Below, one piece after another: positions 1-9,422 of a stretch of DNA of 64,000 nt; within the stretch, counting starts at the first letter, position 1, and every line of letters starts with the position of its first letter. The position numbers and the translations under genes are program-made. The stretch covers positions 67,504,626 to 67,568,625 of the forward strand of contig OW203761.1 in assembly GCA_934045905.1 (NCBI GenBank). Reading direction: 5' to 3'. This stretch comes from Leuctra nigra. Its lineage: Eukaryota > Arthropoda > Insecta > Plecoptera > Leuctridae. The notes under the pieces were generated by a model, which had not been told where the DNA came from, searched no databases, and saw only the letters and a list, made by a program, of their open reading frames with translations.

Positions 1-177
1 ATGTTAATGTTAAGCCTATTATTTTCGAAAAGTGTTTTATTTCATTTCTCGGCATAACGTTGTGTAGGCTTCAAGAAAATGCGATAAAAATAGGGGGGTG
101 CCACTTTAGAAGTAGCTCATATTGATATTTTTTTATTTGTTTCCTACTTTGTGACGAATCTATTACTCTAAGAGAGT
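1..177 (+). repeat. Partial B monomer at the left edge
   Basis: This is the right-hand part of a B monomer, matching 1157-1333. It includes TTTTCGAAAA, the G6 tract before TGCCAC, and the end of the monomer at GAGAGTTG. The window cuts the array inside a repeat, so no array boundary is present here. Confidence 0.95.
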
Positions 178-215
178 TGACAACGTTACCCTATATAGTA
201 GATGGTGAGAGGCTT

Positions 216-237
216 AAAAAGTGCAGAAACACTTTTT
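216..237 (+). other. 8-bp hairpin AAAAAGTG-CAGAAA-CACTTTTT in A
   Basis: This is a perfect 8-bp inverted repeat with a 6-base loop. It recurs in A monomers throughout. In the six S-type units (4801, 8268, 12889, 27910, 32532, 33688) the left arm reads TTTAAAAGTG, leaving a 7-bp stem. Function is unknown. It resembles a terminator hairpin only superficially, since the stem is AT-rich and the context is non-coding repeat DNA. Confidence 0.85.
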
Positions 238-328
238 TATGTCAGACTCTCCGATTCGCCGGAATAAACTGTTCGTGTTATTCAGAAGCTGATGGGTCCA
301 CCCCCGATAGATTTTCATCCATTTTTTT

Positions 329-344
329 GTCAATGTATATTGAC
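329..344 (+). other. Dyad GTCAAT-GTAT-ATTGAC
   Basis: A 6-bp inverted repeat with a 4-base spacer in cassette copy 1, repeated at 438-453 in copy 2, so twice per A monomer. The only clear break I noticed is near 40430-40431, where ATTGACC became ATTGAAT in one copy. Such dyads can bind dimeric proteins; no partner can be named. Confidence 0.8.
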
Positions 345-350
345 CAACAA

Positions 351-366
351 TGTAGGTTAGCCTACA
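351..366 (+). other. Dyad TGTAGG-TTAG-CCTACA
   Basis: A 6-bp inverted repeat with a TTAG spacer, 6 bp after the preceding dyad; repeated at 460-475 in the second cassette. The TGTAGGTTAG half is also present in B (TGTAGGTTAAAG/TGTAGGTTAGAG), but there the right arm CCTACA is missing, so the dyad is A-specific. Confidence 0.8.
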
Positions 367-370
367 AAGG

Positions 371-393
371 TAACAATGTAACAATTAACAATG
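371..393 (+). repeat. Triple TAACAAT direct repeat with AACAATG words
   Basis: TAACAAT occurs at 371-377, 379-385 and 386-392. With a further copy at 346-352, the word AACAATG is present three times per cassette (346-352, 372-378, 387-393), and six times per A monomer. AACAATG fits the general HMG-box (SOX-type) site WWCAAWG. Binding is inference only. In Q and R units the middle repeat of cassette 1 is TAACGAT. Confidence 0.75.
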
Positions 394-420
394 TTCCTTA
401 GATTTTCATCATTTCCTAGG

Positions 421-529
421 TTTTCATCCATTTTTTTGTCAATGTATATTGACCAACAATGTAGGTTAGCCTACAAAGGTAACAATGTAACAATTAACAA
501 TGTTCCTTAGATTTTCCTCATTTCCTAGG
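421..529 (+). repeat. 109-bp cassette, copy 2 (inside A)
   Basis: This is a near-identical tandem copy of 312-420; it ends in TTTTCCTCATTTCCTAGG where copy 1 has TTTTCATCATTTCCTAGG. In 26 A monomers this copy is 1 bp shorter (CCACTTTTTG instead of CCAT7G), which accounts for the 1155-bp dimers of Q and R type. A partial third start (TTTTCATCCAT6AGTCAATG, from 530) follows and leads back into sequence shared with B, so the cassettes look inserted into or expanded from the monomer backbone. Confidence 0.93.
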
Positions 530-581
530 TTTTCATCCATTTTTTAGTCAATGGAGGTTAAAGCTTGTGATGAGTCAGCTA

Positions 582-599
582 CGCTCGCTTCGCTAACCT
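582..599 (+). repeat. CpG-rich CGCTCGCTT-CGCTAACCT segment in A
   Basis: A short CpG-rich stretch in an AT-rich unit, containing one CGCTCGCTT followed by CGCTAACCT. The homologous stretch in B has a second 9-bp copy. It is preserved in nearly every monomer I compared. Confidence 0.85.
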
Positions 600-613
600 G
601 TATTAACCTAACT

Positions 614-627
614 TTATTATATAATAA
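614..627 (+). other. Perfect 14-bp AT palindrome TTATTATATAATAA
   Basis: A perfect self-complementary AT-only sequence in A. The matching part of B (CTTTATTATAAAATTATCTG) is not a perfect palindrome. It could extrude as a small cruciform or melt easily; no function is shown. Confidence 0.75.
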
Positions 628-705
628 TCTGACAGGGCAGCGTCGGGCGACTCCAAGGGGGCAGAGTGGGGTTCTTTTTTATAATTTTATTTTTAAGCCT
701 ATTTT

Positions 706-715
706 TTTTCGAAAA
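706..715 (+). other. Palindrome TTTTCGAAAA in A (and at 1178-1187 in B)
   Basis: A perfect 10-bp palindrome shared by both monomers. In the A monomers starting at 14045 and 16356 a one-base deletion (TTTTCAAAAG) breaks it and also makes those two dimers 1155 bp. In 7113 and 56330 the preceding T tract is one base shorter. Confidence 0.8.
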
Positions 716-762
716 GTGTTTTATTACATTTTTTGGCATAACGTTGTGTAGGCTTCAAGAAA

Positions 763-779
763 ATTCGATAAAAACAGGG
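763..779 (+). promoter_or_regulatory. CENP-B-box-like sequence in A
   Basis: The known CENP-B box core is NTTCGNNNNANNCGGGN. Positions 763-779 give TTCG, four bases, A, two bases and CAGG, matching 8 of the 9 fixed bases (A instead of G at 776). The homologous B sequence matches only 6 of 9, so the motif alternates with A monomers. In the unit starting at 9423 the fixed A is also lost (GATAATAACAGG). My rough estimate is about 0.25 chance matches this good per dimer on both strands, so this is weak evidence. Confidence 0.3.
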
Positions 780-899
780 GGGTGCCACTTTAGAAATAGC
801 TCATATTGAAAAAATTTTGTTTGTTTCCTACTTTGTGACGAATCTATTACTCTTGGAGAGCTGAAAATGATACACCATATAGATGATGGAGAGAGGCTT

Positions 900-921
900 A
901 AAAAGTGCAGAAACACTTTTT
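900..921 (+). other. 8-bp hairpin AAAAAGTG-CAGAAA-CACTTTTT in B
   Basis: The same stem and loop as in A, at the homologous position of B. In eleven B monomers (near 7802, 37844, 43155, 46621, 50087, 52398, 53553, 55864, 57019, 59330, 62796) the loop is CATAAA or CATTAA and both stem arms are unchanged. Confidence 0.85.
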
Positions 922-1046
922 TCTGTCAGACGCTCCGATACGCCGCATTTCTTAGTTTATGTCCTTCAGAAGCAGAAGGGCACAATCCTGATAGGTTTTC
1001 ATCAATTTTTTGTCACTGTAGGTTAAAGCTTGTTAAGGGTCAGCTA

Positions 1047-1068
1047 CGCTCGCTTCGCTCGCTTCGCT
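1047..1068 (+). repeat. Tandem 9-bp CGCTCGCTT pair in B
   Basis: CGCTCGCTT occurs twice in direct succession (1047-1055, 1056-1064) followed by CGCT, giving five CpGs in 22 bp. A has a single copy, so this is a 9-bp duplication distinguishing the two monomers. In two copies (near 8003 and 56065) the following CGCTAACC is CGCTTACC. Confidence 0.88.
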
Positions 1069-3644
1069 AACCTACCCTCACCTAACTTTATTATAAAATT
1101 ATCTGACCGGGCAACGTCGGGCGACTCCAGGAGGCAGAGGGGAGATTTTTTTTTACATGTTAATGTTAAGCCTATTATTTTCGAAAAGTGTTTTATTTCA
1201 TTTCTCGGCATAACGTTGTGTAGGCTTCAAGAAAATGCGATAAAAATAGGGGGGTGCCACTTTAGAAGTAGCTCATATTGATATTTTTTTATTTGTTTCC
1301 TACTTTGTGACGAATCTATTACTCTAAGAGAGTTGACAACGTTACCCTATATAGTAGATGGTGAGAGGCTTAAAAAGTGCAGAAACACTTTTTTATGTCA
1401 GACTCTCCGATTCGCCGGAATTAACTGTTCGTGTTATTCAGAAGCTGATGGGTCCACCCCCGATAGATTTTCATCCATTTTTTTGTCAATGTATATTGAC
1501 CAACAATGTAGGTTAGCCTACAAAGGTAACAATGTAACAATTAACAATGTTCCTTAGATTTTCATCATTTCCTAGGTTTTCATCCATTTTTTTGTCAATG
1601 TATATTGACCAACAATGTAGGTTAGCCTACAAAGGTAACAATGTAACAATTAACAATGTTCCTTAGATTTTCCTCATTTCCTAGGGTTTCATCCATTTTT
1701 TAGTCAATGGAGGTTAAAGCTTGTGATGAGTCAGCTACGCTCGCTTCGCTAACCTGTATTAACCTAACTTTATTATATAATAATCTGACAGGGCAGCGTC
1801 GGGCGACTCCAAGGGGGCAGAGTGGGGTTCTTTTTTATAATTTTATTTTTAAGCCTATTTTTTTTCGAAAAGTGTTTTATTACATTTCTCGGCATAACGT
1901 TGTGTAGGCTTCAAGAAAATTCGATAAAAACAGGGGGGTGCCACTTTAGAAGTAGCTCATATTGAAAAAATTTTGTTTGTTTCCTACTTTGTGACGAATC
2001 TATTACTCTTAGAGAGCTGAACATGATACACCATATAGATGATGGAGAGAGGCTTAAAAAGTGCAGAAACACTTTTTTCTGTCAGACGCTCCGATACGCC
2101 GCATTTCTTAGTTTATGTCCTTCAGAAGCAGAAGGGCACAATCCTGATAGGTTTTCATCAATTTTTTGTCACTGTAGGTTAGAGCTTGTTAAGGGTCAGC
2201 TACGCTCGCTTCGCTCGCTTCGCTAACCTACCCTCACCTAACTTTATTATAAAATTATCTGACCGGGCAACGTCGGGCGACTCCAGGAGGCAGAGGGGAG
2301 ATTTTTTTTTACATGTTAATGTTAAGCCTATTATTTTCGAAAAGTGTTTTATTTCATTTCTCGGCATAACGTTGTGTAGGCTTCAAGAAAATGCGATAAA
2401 AATAGGGGGGTGCCACTTTAGAAGTAGCTCATATTGATATTTTTTTATTTGTTTCCTACTTTGTGACGAATCTATTACTCTAAGAGAGTTGACAACGTTA
2501 CCCTATATAGTAGATGGTGAGAGGCTTAAAAAGTGCAGAAACACTTTTTTATGTCAGACTCTCCGATTCGCCGGAATTAACTGTTCGTGTTATTCAGAAG
2601 CTGATGGGTCCACCCCCGATAGATTTTCATCCATTTTTTTGTCAATGTATATTGACCAACAATGTAGGTTAGCCTACAAAGGTAACAATGTAACGATTAA
2701 CAATGTTCCTTAGATTTTCATCATTTCCTAGGTTTTCATCCACTTTTTGTCAATGTATATTGACCAACAATGTAGGTTAGCCTACAAAGGTAACAATGTA
2801 ACAATTAACAATGTTCCTTAGATTTTCCTCATTTCCTAGGTTTTCATCCATTTTTTAGTCAATGGAGGTTAAAGCTTGTGATGAGTCAGCTACGCTCGCT
2901 TCGCTAACCTGTATTAACCTAACTTTATTATATAATAATCTGACAGTGCAGCGTCGGGCGACTCCAAGGGGGCAGAGTGGGGTTCTTTTTTATAATTTTA
3001 TTTTTAAGCCTATTTTTTTTCGAAAAGTGTTTTATTACATTTCTCGGCATAACGTTGTGTAGGCTTCAAGAAAATTCGATAAAAACAGGGGGGTGCCACT
3101 TTAGAAATAGCTCATATTGAAAAAATTTTGTTTGTTTCCTACTTTGTGACGAATCTATTACTCTTGGAGAGCTGAAAATGATACACCATATAGATGATGG
3201 AGAGAGGCTTAAAAAGTGCAGAAACACTTTTTTCTGTCAGACGCTCCGATACGCCGCATTTCTTAGTTTATGTCCTTCAGAAGCAGAAGGGCACAATCCT
3301 GATAGGTTTTCATCAATTTTTTGTCACTGTAGGTTAAAGCTTGTTAAGGGTCAGCTACGCTCGCTTCGCTCGCTTCGCTAACCTACCCTCACCTAACTTT
3401 ATTATAAAATTATCTGACCGGGCAACGTCGGGCGACTCCAGGAGGCAGAGGGGAGATTTTTTTTTTACATGTTAATGTTAAGCCTATTATTTTCGAAAAG
3501 TGTTTTATTTCATTTCTCGGCATAACGTTGTGTAGGCTTCAAGAAAATGCGATAAAAATAGGGGGGTGCCACTTTAGAAGTAGCTCATATTGATATTTTT
3601 TTATTTGTTTCCTACTTTGTGACGAATCTATTACTCTAAGAGAG

Positions 3645-6600
3645 TTGACAACGTTACCCTATATAGTAGATGGTGAGAGGCTTAAAAAGTGCAGAAACAC
3701 TTTTTTATGTCAGACTCTCCGATTCGCCGGAATAAACTGTTCGTGTTATTCAGAAGCTGATGGGTCCACCCCCGATAGATTTTCATCCATTTTTTTGTCA
3801 ATGTATATTGACCAACAATGTAGGTTAGCCTACAAAGGTAACAATGTAACAATTAACAATGTTCCTTAGATTTTCATCATTTCCTAGGTTTTCATCCATT
3901 TTTTTGTCAATGTATATTGACCAACAATGTAGGTTAGCCTACAAAGGTAACAATGTAACAATTAACAATGTTCCTTAGATTTTCCTCATTTCCTAGGTTT
4001 TCATCCATTTTTTAGTCAATGGAGGTTAAAGCTTGTGATGAGTCAGCTACGCTCGCTTCGCTAACCTGTATTAACCTAACTTTATTATATAATAATCTGA
4101 CAGGGCAGCGTCGGGCGACTCCAAGGGGGCAGAGTGGGGTTCTTTTTTATAATTTTATTTTTAAGCCTATTTTTTTTCGAAAAGTGTTTTATTACATTTT
4201 TTGGCATAACGTTGTGTAGGCTTCAAGAAAATTCGATAAAAACAGGGGGGTGCCACTTTAGAAATAGCTCATATTGAAAAAATTTTGTTTGTTTCCTACT
4301 TTGTGACGAATCTATTACTCTTGGAGAGCTGAAAATGATACACCATATAGATGATGGAGAGAGGCTTAAAAAGTGCAGAAACACTTTTTTCTGTCAGACG
4401 CTCCGATACGCCGCATTTCTTAGTTTATGTCCTTCAGAAGCAGAAGGGCACAATCCTGATAGGTTTTCATCAATTTTTTGTCACTGTAGGTTAAAGCTTG
4501 TTAAGGGTCAGCTACGCTCGCTTCGCTCGCTTCGCTAACCTACCCTCACCTAACTTTATTATAAAATTATCTGACCGGGCAACGTCGGGCGACTCCAGGA
4601 GGCAGAGGGGAGATTTTTTTTTACATGTTAATGTTAAGCCTATTATTTTCGAAAAGTGTTTTATTTCATTTCTCGGCATAACGTTGTGTAGGCTTCAAGA
4701 AAATGCGATAAAAATAGGGGGGTGCCACTTTAGAAGTAGCTCATATTGATATTTTTTTATTTGTTTCCTACTTTGTGACGAATCTATTACTCTAAGAGAG
4801 TTGACAACGTTACCCTATATAGTAGATGGTGAGAGGCTTTAAAAGTGCAGAAACACTTTTTTATGTCAGACTCTCCGATTCGCCGGAATTAACTGTTCGT
4901 GTTATTCAGAAGCTGATGGGTCCACCCCCGATAGATTTTCATCCATTTTTTTGTCAATGTATATTGACCAACAATGTAGGTTAGCCTACAAAGGTAACAA
5001 TGTAACAATTAACAATGTTCCTTAGATTTTCATCATTTCCTAGGTTTTCATCCATTTTTTTGTCAATGTATATTGACCAACAATGTAGGTTAGCCTACAA
5101 AGGTAACAATGTAACAATTAACAATGTTCCTTAGATTTTCCTCATTTCCTAGGGTTTCATCCATTTTTTAGTCAATGGAGGTTAAAGCTTGTGATGAGTC
5201 AGCTACGCTCGCTTCGCTAACCTGTATTAACCTAACTTTATTATATAATAATCTGACAGGGCAGCGTCGGGCGACTCCAAGGGGGCAGAGTGGGGTTCTT
5301 TTTTATAATTTTATTTTTAAGCCTATTTTTTTTCGAAAAGTGTTTTATTACATTTCTCGGCATAACGTTGTGTAGGCTTCAAGAAAATTCGATAAAAACA
5401 GGGGGGTGCCACTTTAGAAATAGCTCATATTGAAAAAATTTTGTTTGTTTCCTACTTTGTGACGAATCTATTACTCTTGGAGAGCTGAAAATGATACACC
5501 ATATAGATGATGGAGAGAGGCTTAAAAAGTGCAGAAACACTTTTTTCTGTCAGACGCTCCGATACGCCGCATTTCTTAGTTTATGTCCTTCAGAAGCAGA
5601 AGGGCACAATCCTGATAGGTTTTCATCAATTTTTTGTCACTGTAGGTTAAAGCTTGTTAAGGGTCAGCTACGCTCGCTTCGCTCGCTTCGCTAACCTACC
5701 CTCACCTAACTTTATTATAAAATTATCTGACCGGGCAACGTCGGGCGACTCTAGGAGGCAGAGGGGAGATTTTTTTTTACATGTTAATGTTAAGCCTATT
5801 ATTTTCGAAAAGTGTTTTATTTCATTTCTCGGCATAACGTTGTGTAGGCTTCAAGAAAATGCGATAAAAATAGGGGGGTGCCACTTTAGAAGTAGCTCAT
5901 ATTGATATTTTTTTATTTGTTTCCTACTTTGTGACGAATCTATTACTCTAAGAGAGTTGACAACGTTACCCTATATAGTAGATGGTGAGAGGCTTAAAAA
6001 GTGCAGAAACACTTTTTTATGTCAGACTCTCCGATTCGCCGGAATTAACTGTTCGTGTTATTCAGAAGCTGATGGGTCCACCCCCGATAGATTTTCATCC
6101 ATTTTTTTGTCAATGTATATTGACCAACAATGTAGGTTAGCCTACAAAGGTAACAATGTAACAATTAACAATGTTCCTTAGATTTTCATCATTTCCTAGG
6201 TTTTCATCCATTTTTTTGTCAATGTATATTGACCAACAATGTAGGTTAGCCTACAAAGGTAACAATGTAACAATTAACAATGTTCCTTAGATTTTCCTCA
6301 TTTCCTAGGTTTTCATCCATTTTTTAGTCAATGGAGGTTAAAGCTTGTGATGAGTCAGCTACGCTCGCTTCGCTAACCTGTATTAACCTAACTTTATTAT
6401 ATAATAATCTGACAGGGCAGCGTCGGGCGACTCCAAGGGGGCAGAGTGGGGTTCTTTTTTATAATTTTATTTTTAAGCCTATTTTTTTTCGAAAAGTGTT
6501 TTATTACATTTTTTGGCATAACGTTGTGTAGGCTTCAAGAAAATTCGATAAAAACAGGGGGGTGCCACTTTAGAAATAGCTCATATTGAAAAAATTTTGT

Positions 6601-7112
6601 TTGTTTCCTACTTTGTGACGAATCTATTACTCTTAGAGAGCTGAAAATGATACACCATATAGATGATGGAGAGAGGTTTAAAAAGTGCAGAAACACTTTT
6701 TTCTGTCAGACGCTCCGATACGCCGCATTTCTTAGTTTATGTCCTTCAGAAGCAGAAGGGCACAATCCTGATAGGTTTTCATCAATTTTTTGTCACTGTA
6801 GGTTAGAGCTTGTTAAGGGTCAGCTACGCTCGCTTCGCTCGCTTCGCTAACCTACCCTCACCTAACTTTATTATAAAATTATCTGACCGGGCAACGTCGG
6901 GCGACTCCAGGAGGCAGAGGGGAGATTTTTTTTTACATGTTAATGTTAAGCCTATTATTTTCGAAAAGTGTTTTATTTCATTTCTCGGCATAACGTTGTG
7001 TAGGCTTCAAGAAAATGCGATAAAAATAGGGGGGTGCCACTTAAGAAGTAGCTCATATTGATATTTTTTTATTTGTTTCCTACTTTGTGACGAATCTATT
7101 ACTCTAAGAGAG
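3645..7112 (+). repeat. Dimers 4-6
   Basis: Dimer 4 (3645) matches dimer 1 at all the diagnostic sites I checked. Dimer 5 (4801) is full S type: GGCTTTAAAAG, CTAGGGTTTCATCC, AGAAATAGC, CTTGGAGAG, GGTTAAAGC and ACTCTAGGAGG. Dimer 6 (5957) has ACATTTTTTGGC and AGAAATAGC like dimer 1 but CTTAGAGAG and GGTTAGAGC like P, with GAGAGGTTTAAAAAG in its B hairpin flank and CACTTAAGAAG near 7040. It is a mosaic. Confidence 0.85.
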
Positions 7113-9422
7113 TTGACAACGTTACCCTATATAGTAGATGGTGAGAGGCTTAAAAAGTGCAGAAACACTTTTTTATGTCAGACTCTCCGATTCGCCGGAA
7201 TTAACTGTTCGTGTTATTCAGAAGCTGATGGGTCCACCCCCGATAGATTTTCATCCATTTTTTTGTCAATGTATATTGACCAACAATGTAGGTTAGCCTA
7301 CAAAGGTAACAATGTAACAATTAACAATGTTCCTTAGATTTTCATCATTTCCTAGGTTTTCATCCATTTTTTTGTCAATGTATATTGACCAACAATGTAG
7401 GTTAGCCTACAAAGGTAACAATGTAACAATTAACAATGTTCCTTAGATTTTCCTCATTTCCTAGGTTTTCATCCATTTTTTAGTCAATGGAGGTTAAAGC
7501 TTGTGATGAGTCAGCTACGCTCGCTTCGCTAACCTGTATTAACCTAACTTTATTATATAATAATCTGACAGGGCAGCGTCGGGCGACTCCAAGGGGGCAG
7601 AGTGGGGTTCTTTTTTATAATTTTATTTTTAAGCCTATTTTTTTCGAAAAGTGTTTTATTACATTTCTCGGCATAACGTTGTGTAGGCTTCAAGAAAATT
7701 CGATAAAAACAGGGGGGTGCCACTTTAGAAGTAGCTCATATTGAAAAAATTTTGTTTGTTTCCTACTTTGTGACGAATCTATTACTCTTAGAGAGCTGAA
7801 AATGATACACCATATAGATGATGGAGAGAGGCTTAAAAAGTGCATAAACACTTTTTTCTGTCAGACGCTCCGATACGCCGCATTTCTTAGTTTATGTCCT
7901 TCAGAAGCAGAAGGGCACAATCCTGATAGGTTTTCATCAATTTTTTGTCACTGTAGGTTAGAGCTTGTTAAGGGTCAGCTACGCTCGCTTCGCTCGCTTC
8001 GCTTACCTACCCTCACCTAACTTTATTATAAAATTATCTGACCGGGCAACGTCGGGCGACTCCAGGAGGCAGAGGGGAGATTTTTTTTTACATGTTAATG
8101 TTAAGCCTATTATTTTCGAAAAGTGTTTTATTTCATTTCTCGGCATAACGTTGTGTAGGCTTCAAGAAAATGCGATAAAAATAGGGGGGTGCCACTTTAG
8201 AAGTAGCTCATATTGATATTTTTTGATTTGTTTCCTACTTTGTGACGAATCTATTACTCTAAGAGAGTTGACAACGTTACCCTATATAGTAGATGGTGAG
8301 AGGCTTTAAAAGTGCAGAAACACTTTTTTATGTCAGACTCTCCGATTCGCCGGAATTAACTGTTCGTGTTATTCAGAAGCTGATGGGTCCACCCCCGATA
8401 GATTTTCATCCATTTTTTTGTCAATGTATATTGACCAACAATGTAGGTTAGCCTACAAAGGTAACAATGTAACAATTAACAATGTTCCTTAGATTTTCAT
8501 CATTTCCTAGGTTTTCATCCATTTTTTTGTCAATGTATATTGACCAACAATGTAGGTTAGCCTACAAAGGTAACAATGTAACAATTAACAATGTTCCTTA
8601 GATTTTCCTCATTTCCTAGGTTTTCATCCATTTTTTAGTCAATGGAGGTTAAAGCTTGTGATGAGTCAGCTACGCTCGCTTCGCTAACCTGTATTAACCT
8701 AACTTTATTATATAATAATCTGACAGGGCAGCGTCGGGCGACTCCAAGGGGGCAGAGTGGGGTTCTTTTTTATAATTTTATTTTTAAGCCTATTTTTTTT
8801 CGAAAAGTGTTTTATTACATTTCTCGGCATAACGTTGTGTAGGCTTCAAGAAAATTCGATAAAAACAGGGGGGTGCCACTTTAGAAGTAGCTCATATTGA
8901 AAAATTTTTGTTTGTTTCCTACTTTGTGACGAATCTATTACTCTTAGAGAGCTGAAAATGATACACCATATAGATGATGGAGAGAGGCTTAAAAAGTGCA
9001 GAAACACTTTTTTCTGTCAGACGCTCCGATACGCCGCATTTCTTAGTTTATGTCCTTCAGAAGCAGAAGGGCACAATCCTGATAGGTTTTCATCAATTTT
9101 TTTTTCACTGTAGGTTAGAGCTTGTAAGGGTCAGCTACGCTCGCTTCGCTCGCTTCGCTAACCTACCCTCACCTAACTTTATTATAAAATTATCTGACCG
9201 GGCAACGTCGGGCGACTCCAGGAGGCAGAGGGGAGATTTTTTTTTACATGTTAATGTTAAGCCTATTATTTTCGAAAAGTGTTTTATTTCATTTCTCGGC
9301 ATAACGTTGTGTAGGCTTCAAGAAAATGCGATAAAAATAGGGGGGTGCCACTTAGAAGTAGCTCATATTGATATTTTTTTATTTGTTTCCTACTTTGTGA
9401 CGAATCTATTACTCTAAGAGAG
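7113..9422 (+). repeat. Dimers 7-8, with small indels
   Basis: Dimer 7 (7113) has a T7 instead of T8 tract before CGAAAAG, the hairpin loop CATAAA and CGCTTACC; these marks reappear together or separately only in dimers 49-50 (55174, 56330). Dimer 8 (8268) has the S hairpin change (GGCTTTAAAAG) but none of the other S marks. Its B monomer carries a T9 run before CACTG near 9097-9105, a lost T in GAGCTTGTAAGGG near 9120, and a lost T in CCACTTAGAAG near 9352. Confidence 0.85.

Larger units (their letters stand above)
312..420 (+). repeat. 109-bp cassette, copy 1 (inside A)
   Basis: The cassette runs from one TTTTCATCCA to the next. It contains a T7 tract, the dyad GTCAAT-GTAT-ATTGAC, the dyad TGTAGG-TTAG-CCTACA, three AACAATG words and the TTTCCTAGG end. 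In 27 of 56 A monomers this copy has AACGATT instead of AACAATT (Q and R types). In R types it also has CAATTTTCC instead of CAATGTTCC. Confidence 0.93.
178..861 (+). repeat. A monomer (reference copy, about 684 bp)
   Basis: Aligned by eye to the B monomer that follows, A shares the TGA(C/A)AA start, the CTATATAG/CATATAG segment, the AAAAAGTG hairpin, the CAGCTACGCTCGCTTCGC block, the GTCGGGCGACTCCA block, TTTTCGAAAA, GGCATAACGTTGTGTAGGC, and the TTTCCTACTTTGTGACGAAT end. It is 212 bp longer than B, mostly because of two tandem 109-bp cassettes (312-529). A and B are therefore diverged copies of one ancestral monomer. Fifty-five further A copies follow at the dimer spacing; the one starting at 38310 is chimeric with B. 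Confidence 0.93.
862..1333 (+). repeat. B monomer (reference copy, about 472 bp)
   Basis: This is the second half of the dimer and the form without the 109-bp cassettes. Relative to A it has an additional 9-bp CGCTCGCTT copy (1047-1064) and a 3-bp insertion in the GATGATGGAGAG segment. It carries GATATTTTTTTATTTG instead of GAAAAAATTTTGTTTG near its right end, and TGCGATAAAAATAGG where A has TTCGATAAAAACAGG. Fifty-four complete copies occur in the window. Confidence 0.93.
177..3644 (+). repeat. Dimers 1-3 (P-like, S/P hybrid, Q-like)
   Basis: Dimer 1 (177) has GGAATAAACTG, ACATTTTTTGGC, AGAAATAGC, CTTGGAGAG and GGTTAAAGC. Dimer 2 (1333) has CTAGGGTTTCATCC, an S-type mark, without the S hairpin change. 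Dimer 3 (2489) is Q-like (AACGATT, short cassette 2) but 1156 bp because of an extra T near 3462-3471; it has GACAGTGCAG and the S-linked AGAAATAGC, CTTGGAGAG and GGTTAAAGC. Dimer 4 (3645) repeats the marks of dimer 1, suggesting a three-dimer period of 3468 bp here. Confidence 0.85.

Noticed and set aside
177..199. Bacterial-type promoter (TTGACA ... TATAGT)
   Set aside because: The spacer is 11 bp rather than about 17, there is no gene downstream, and the context is a eukaryote-like satellite.
216..237. Rho-independent terminator
   Set aside because: The stem is AT-rich with only two G-C pairs, it is not downstream of a gene, and it occurs in every monomer.
177..401. Recurrent short open reading frames of 66-85 codons, one set per dimer, all on the + strand
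   Set aside because: They recur only because the DNA recurs. S-type units have a stop in the first frame (CTTTAA), single-base length changes shift others without consequence, starts are often TTG, and frames overlap. The similarity between the A and B peptides simply reflects homologous monomers. No domain is recognisable.
594..612. Telomeric (TTAGG)n or related sequence, from TAACCT and CCTAAC words
   Set aside because: No run of three or more exact telomeric units is present; the words are isolated and imperfect.
638..690. Pol III internal promoter or SINE head (CGACTCC resembling a B box, with T tracts downstream)
   Set aside because: The B-box match is partial (about 8 of 11) and I find no A box at a suitable distance upstream, nor a SINE-like tail.
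8974..9417. 147-codon open frame, longest in the window
   Set aside because: It arises from frame fusions by one-base indels in one damaged B monomer; its pieces are the ordinary short frames of other units.
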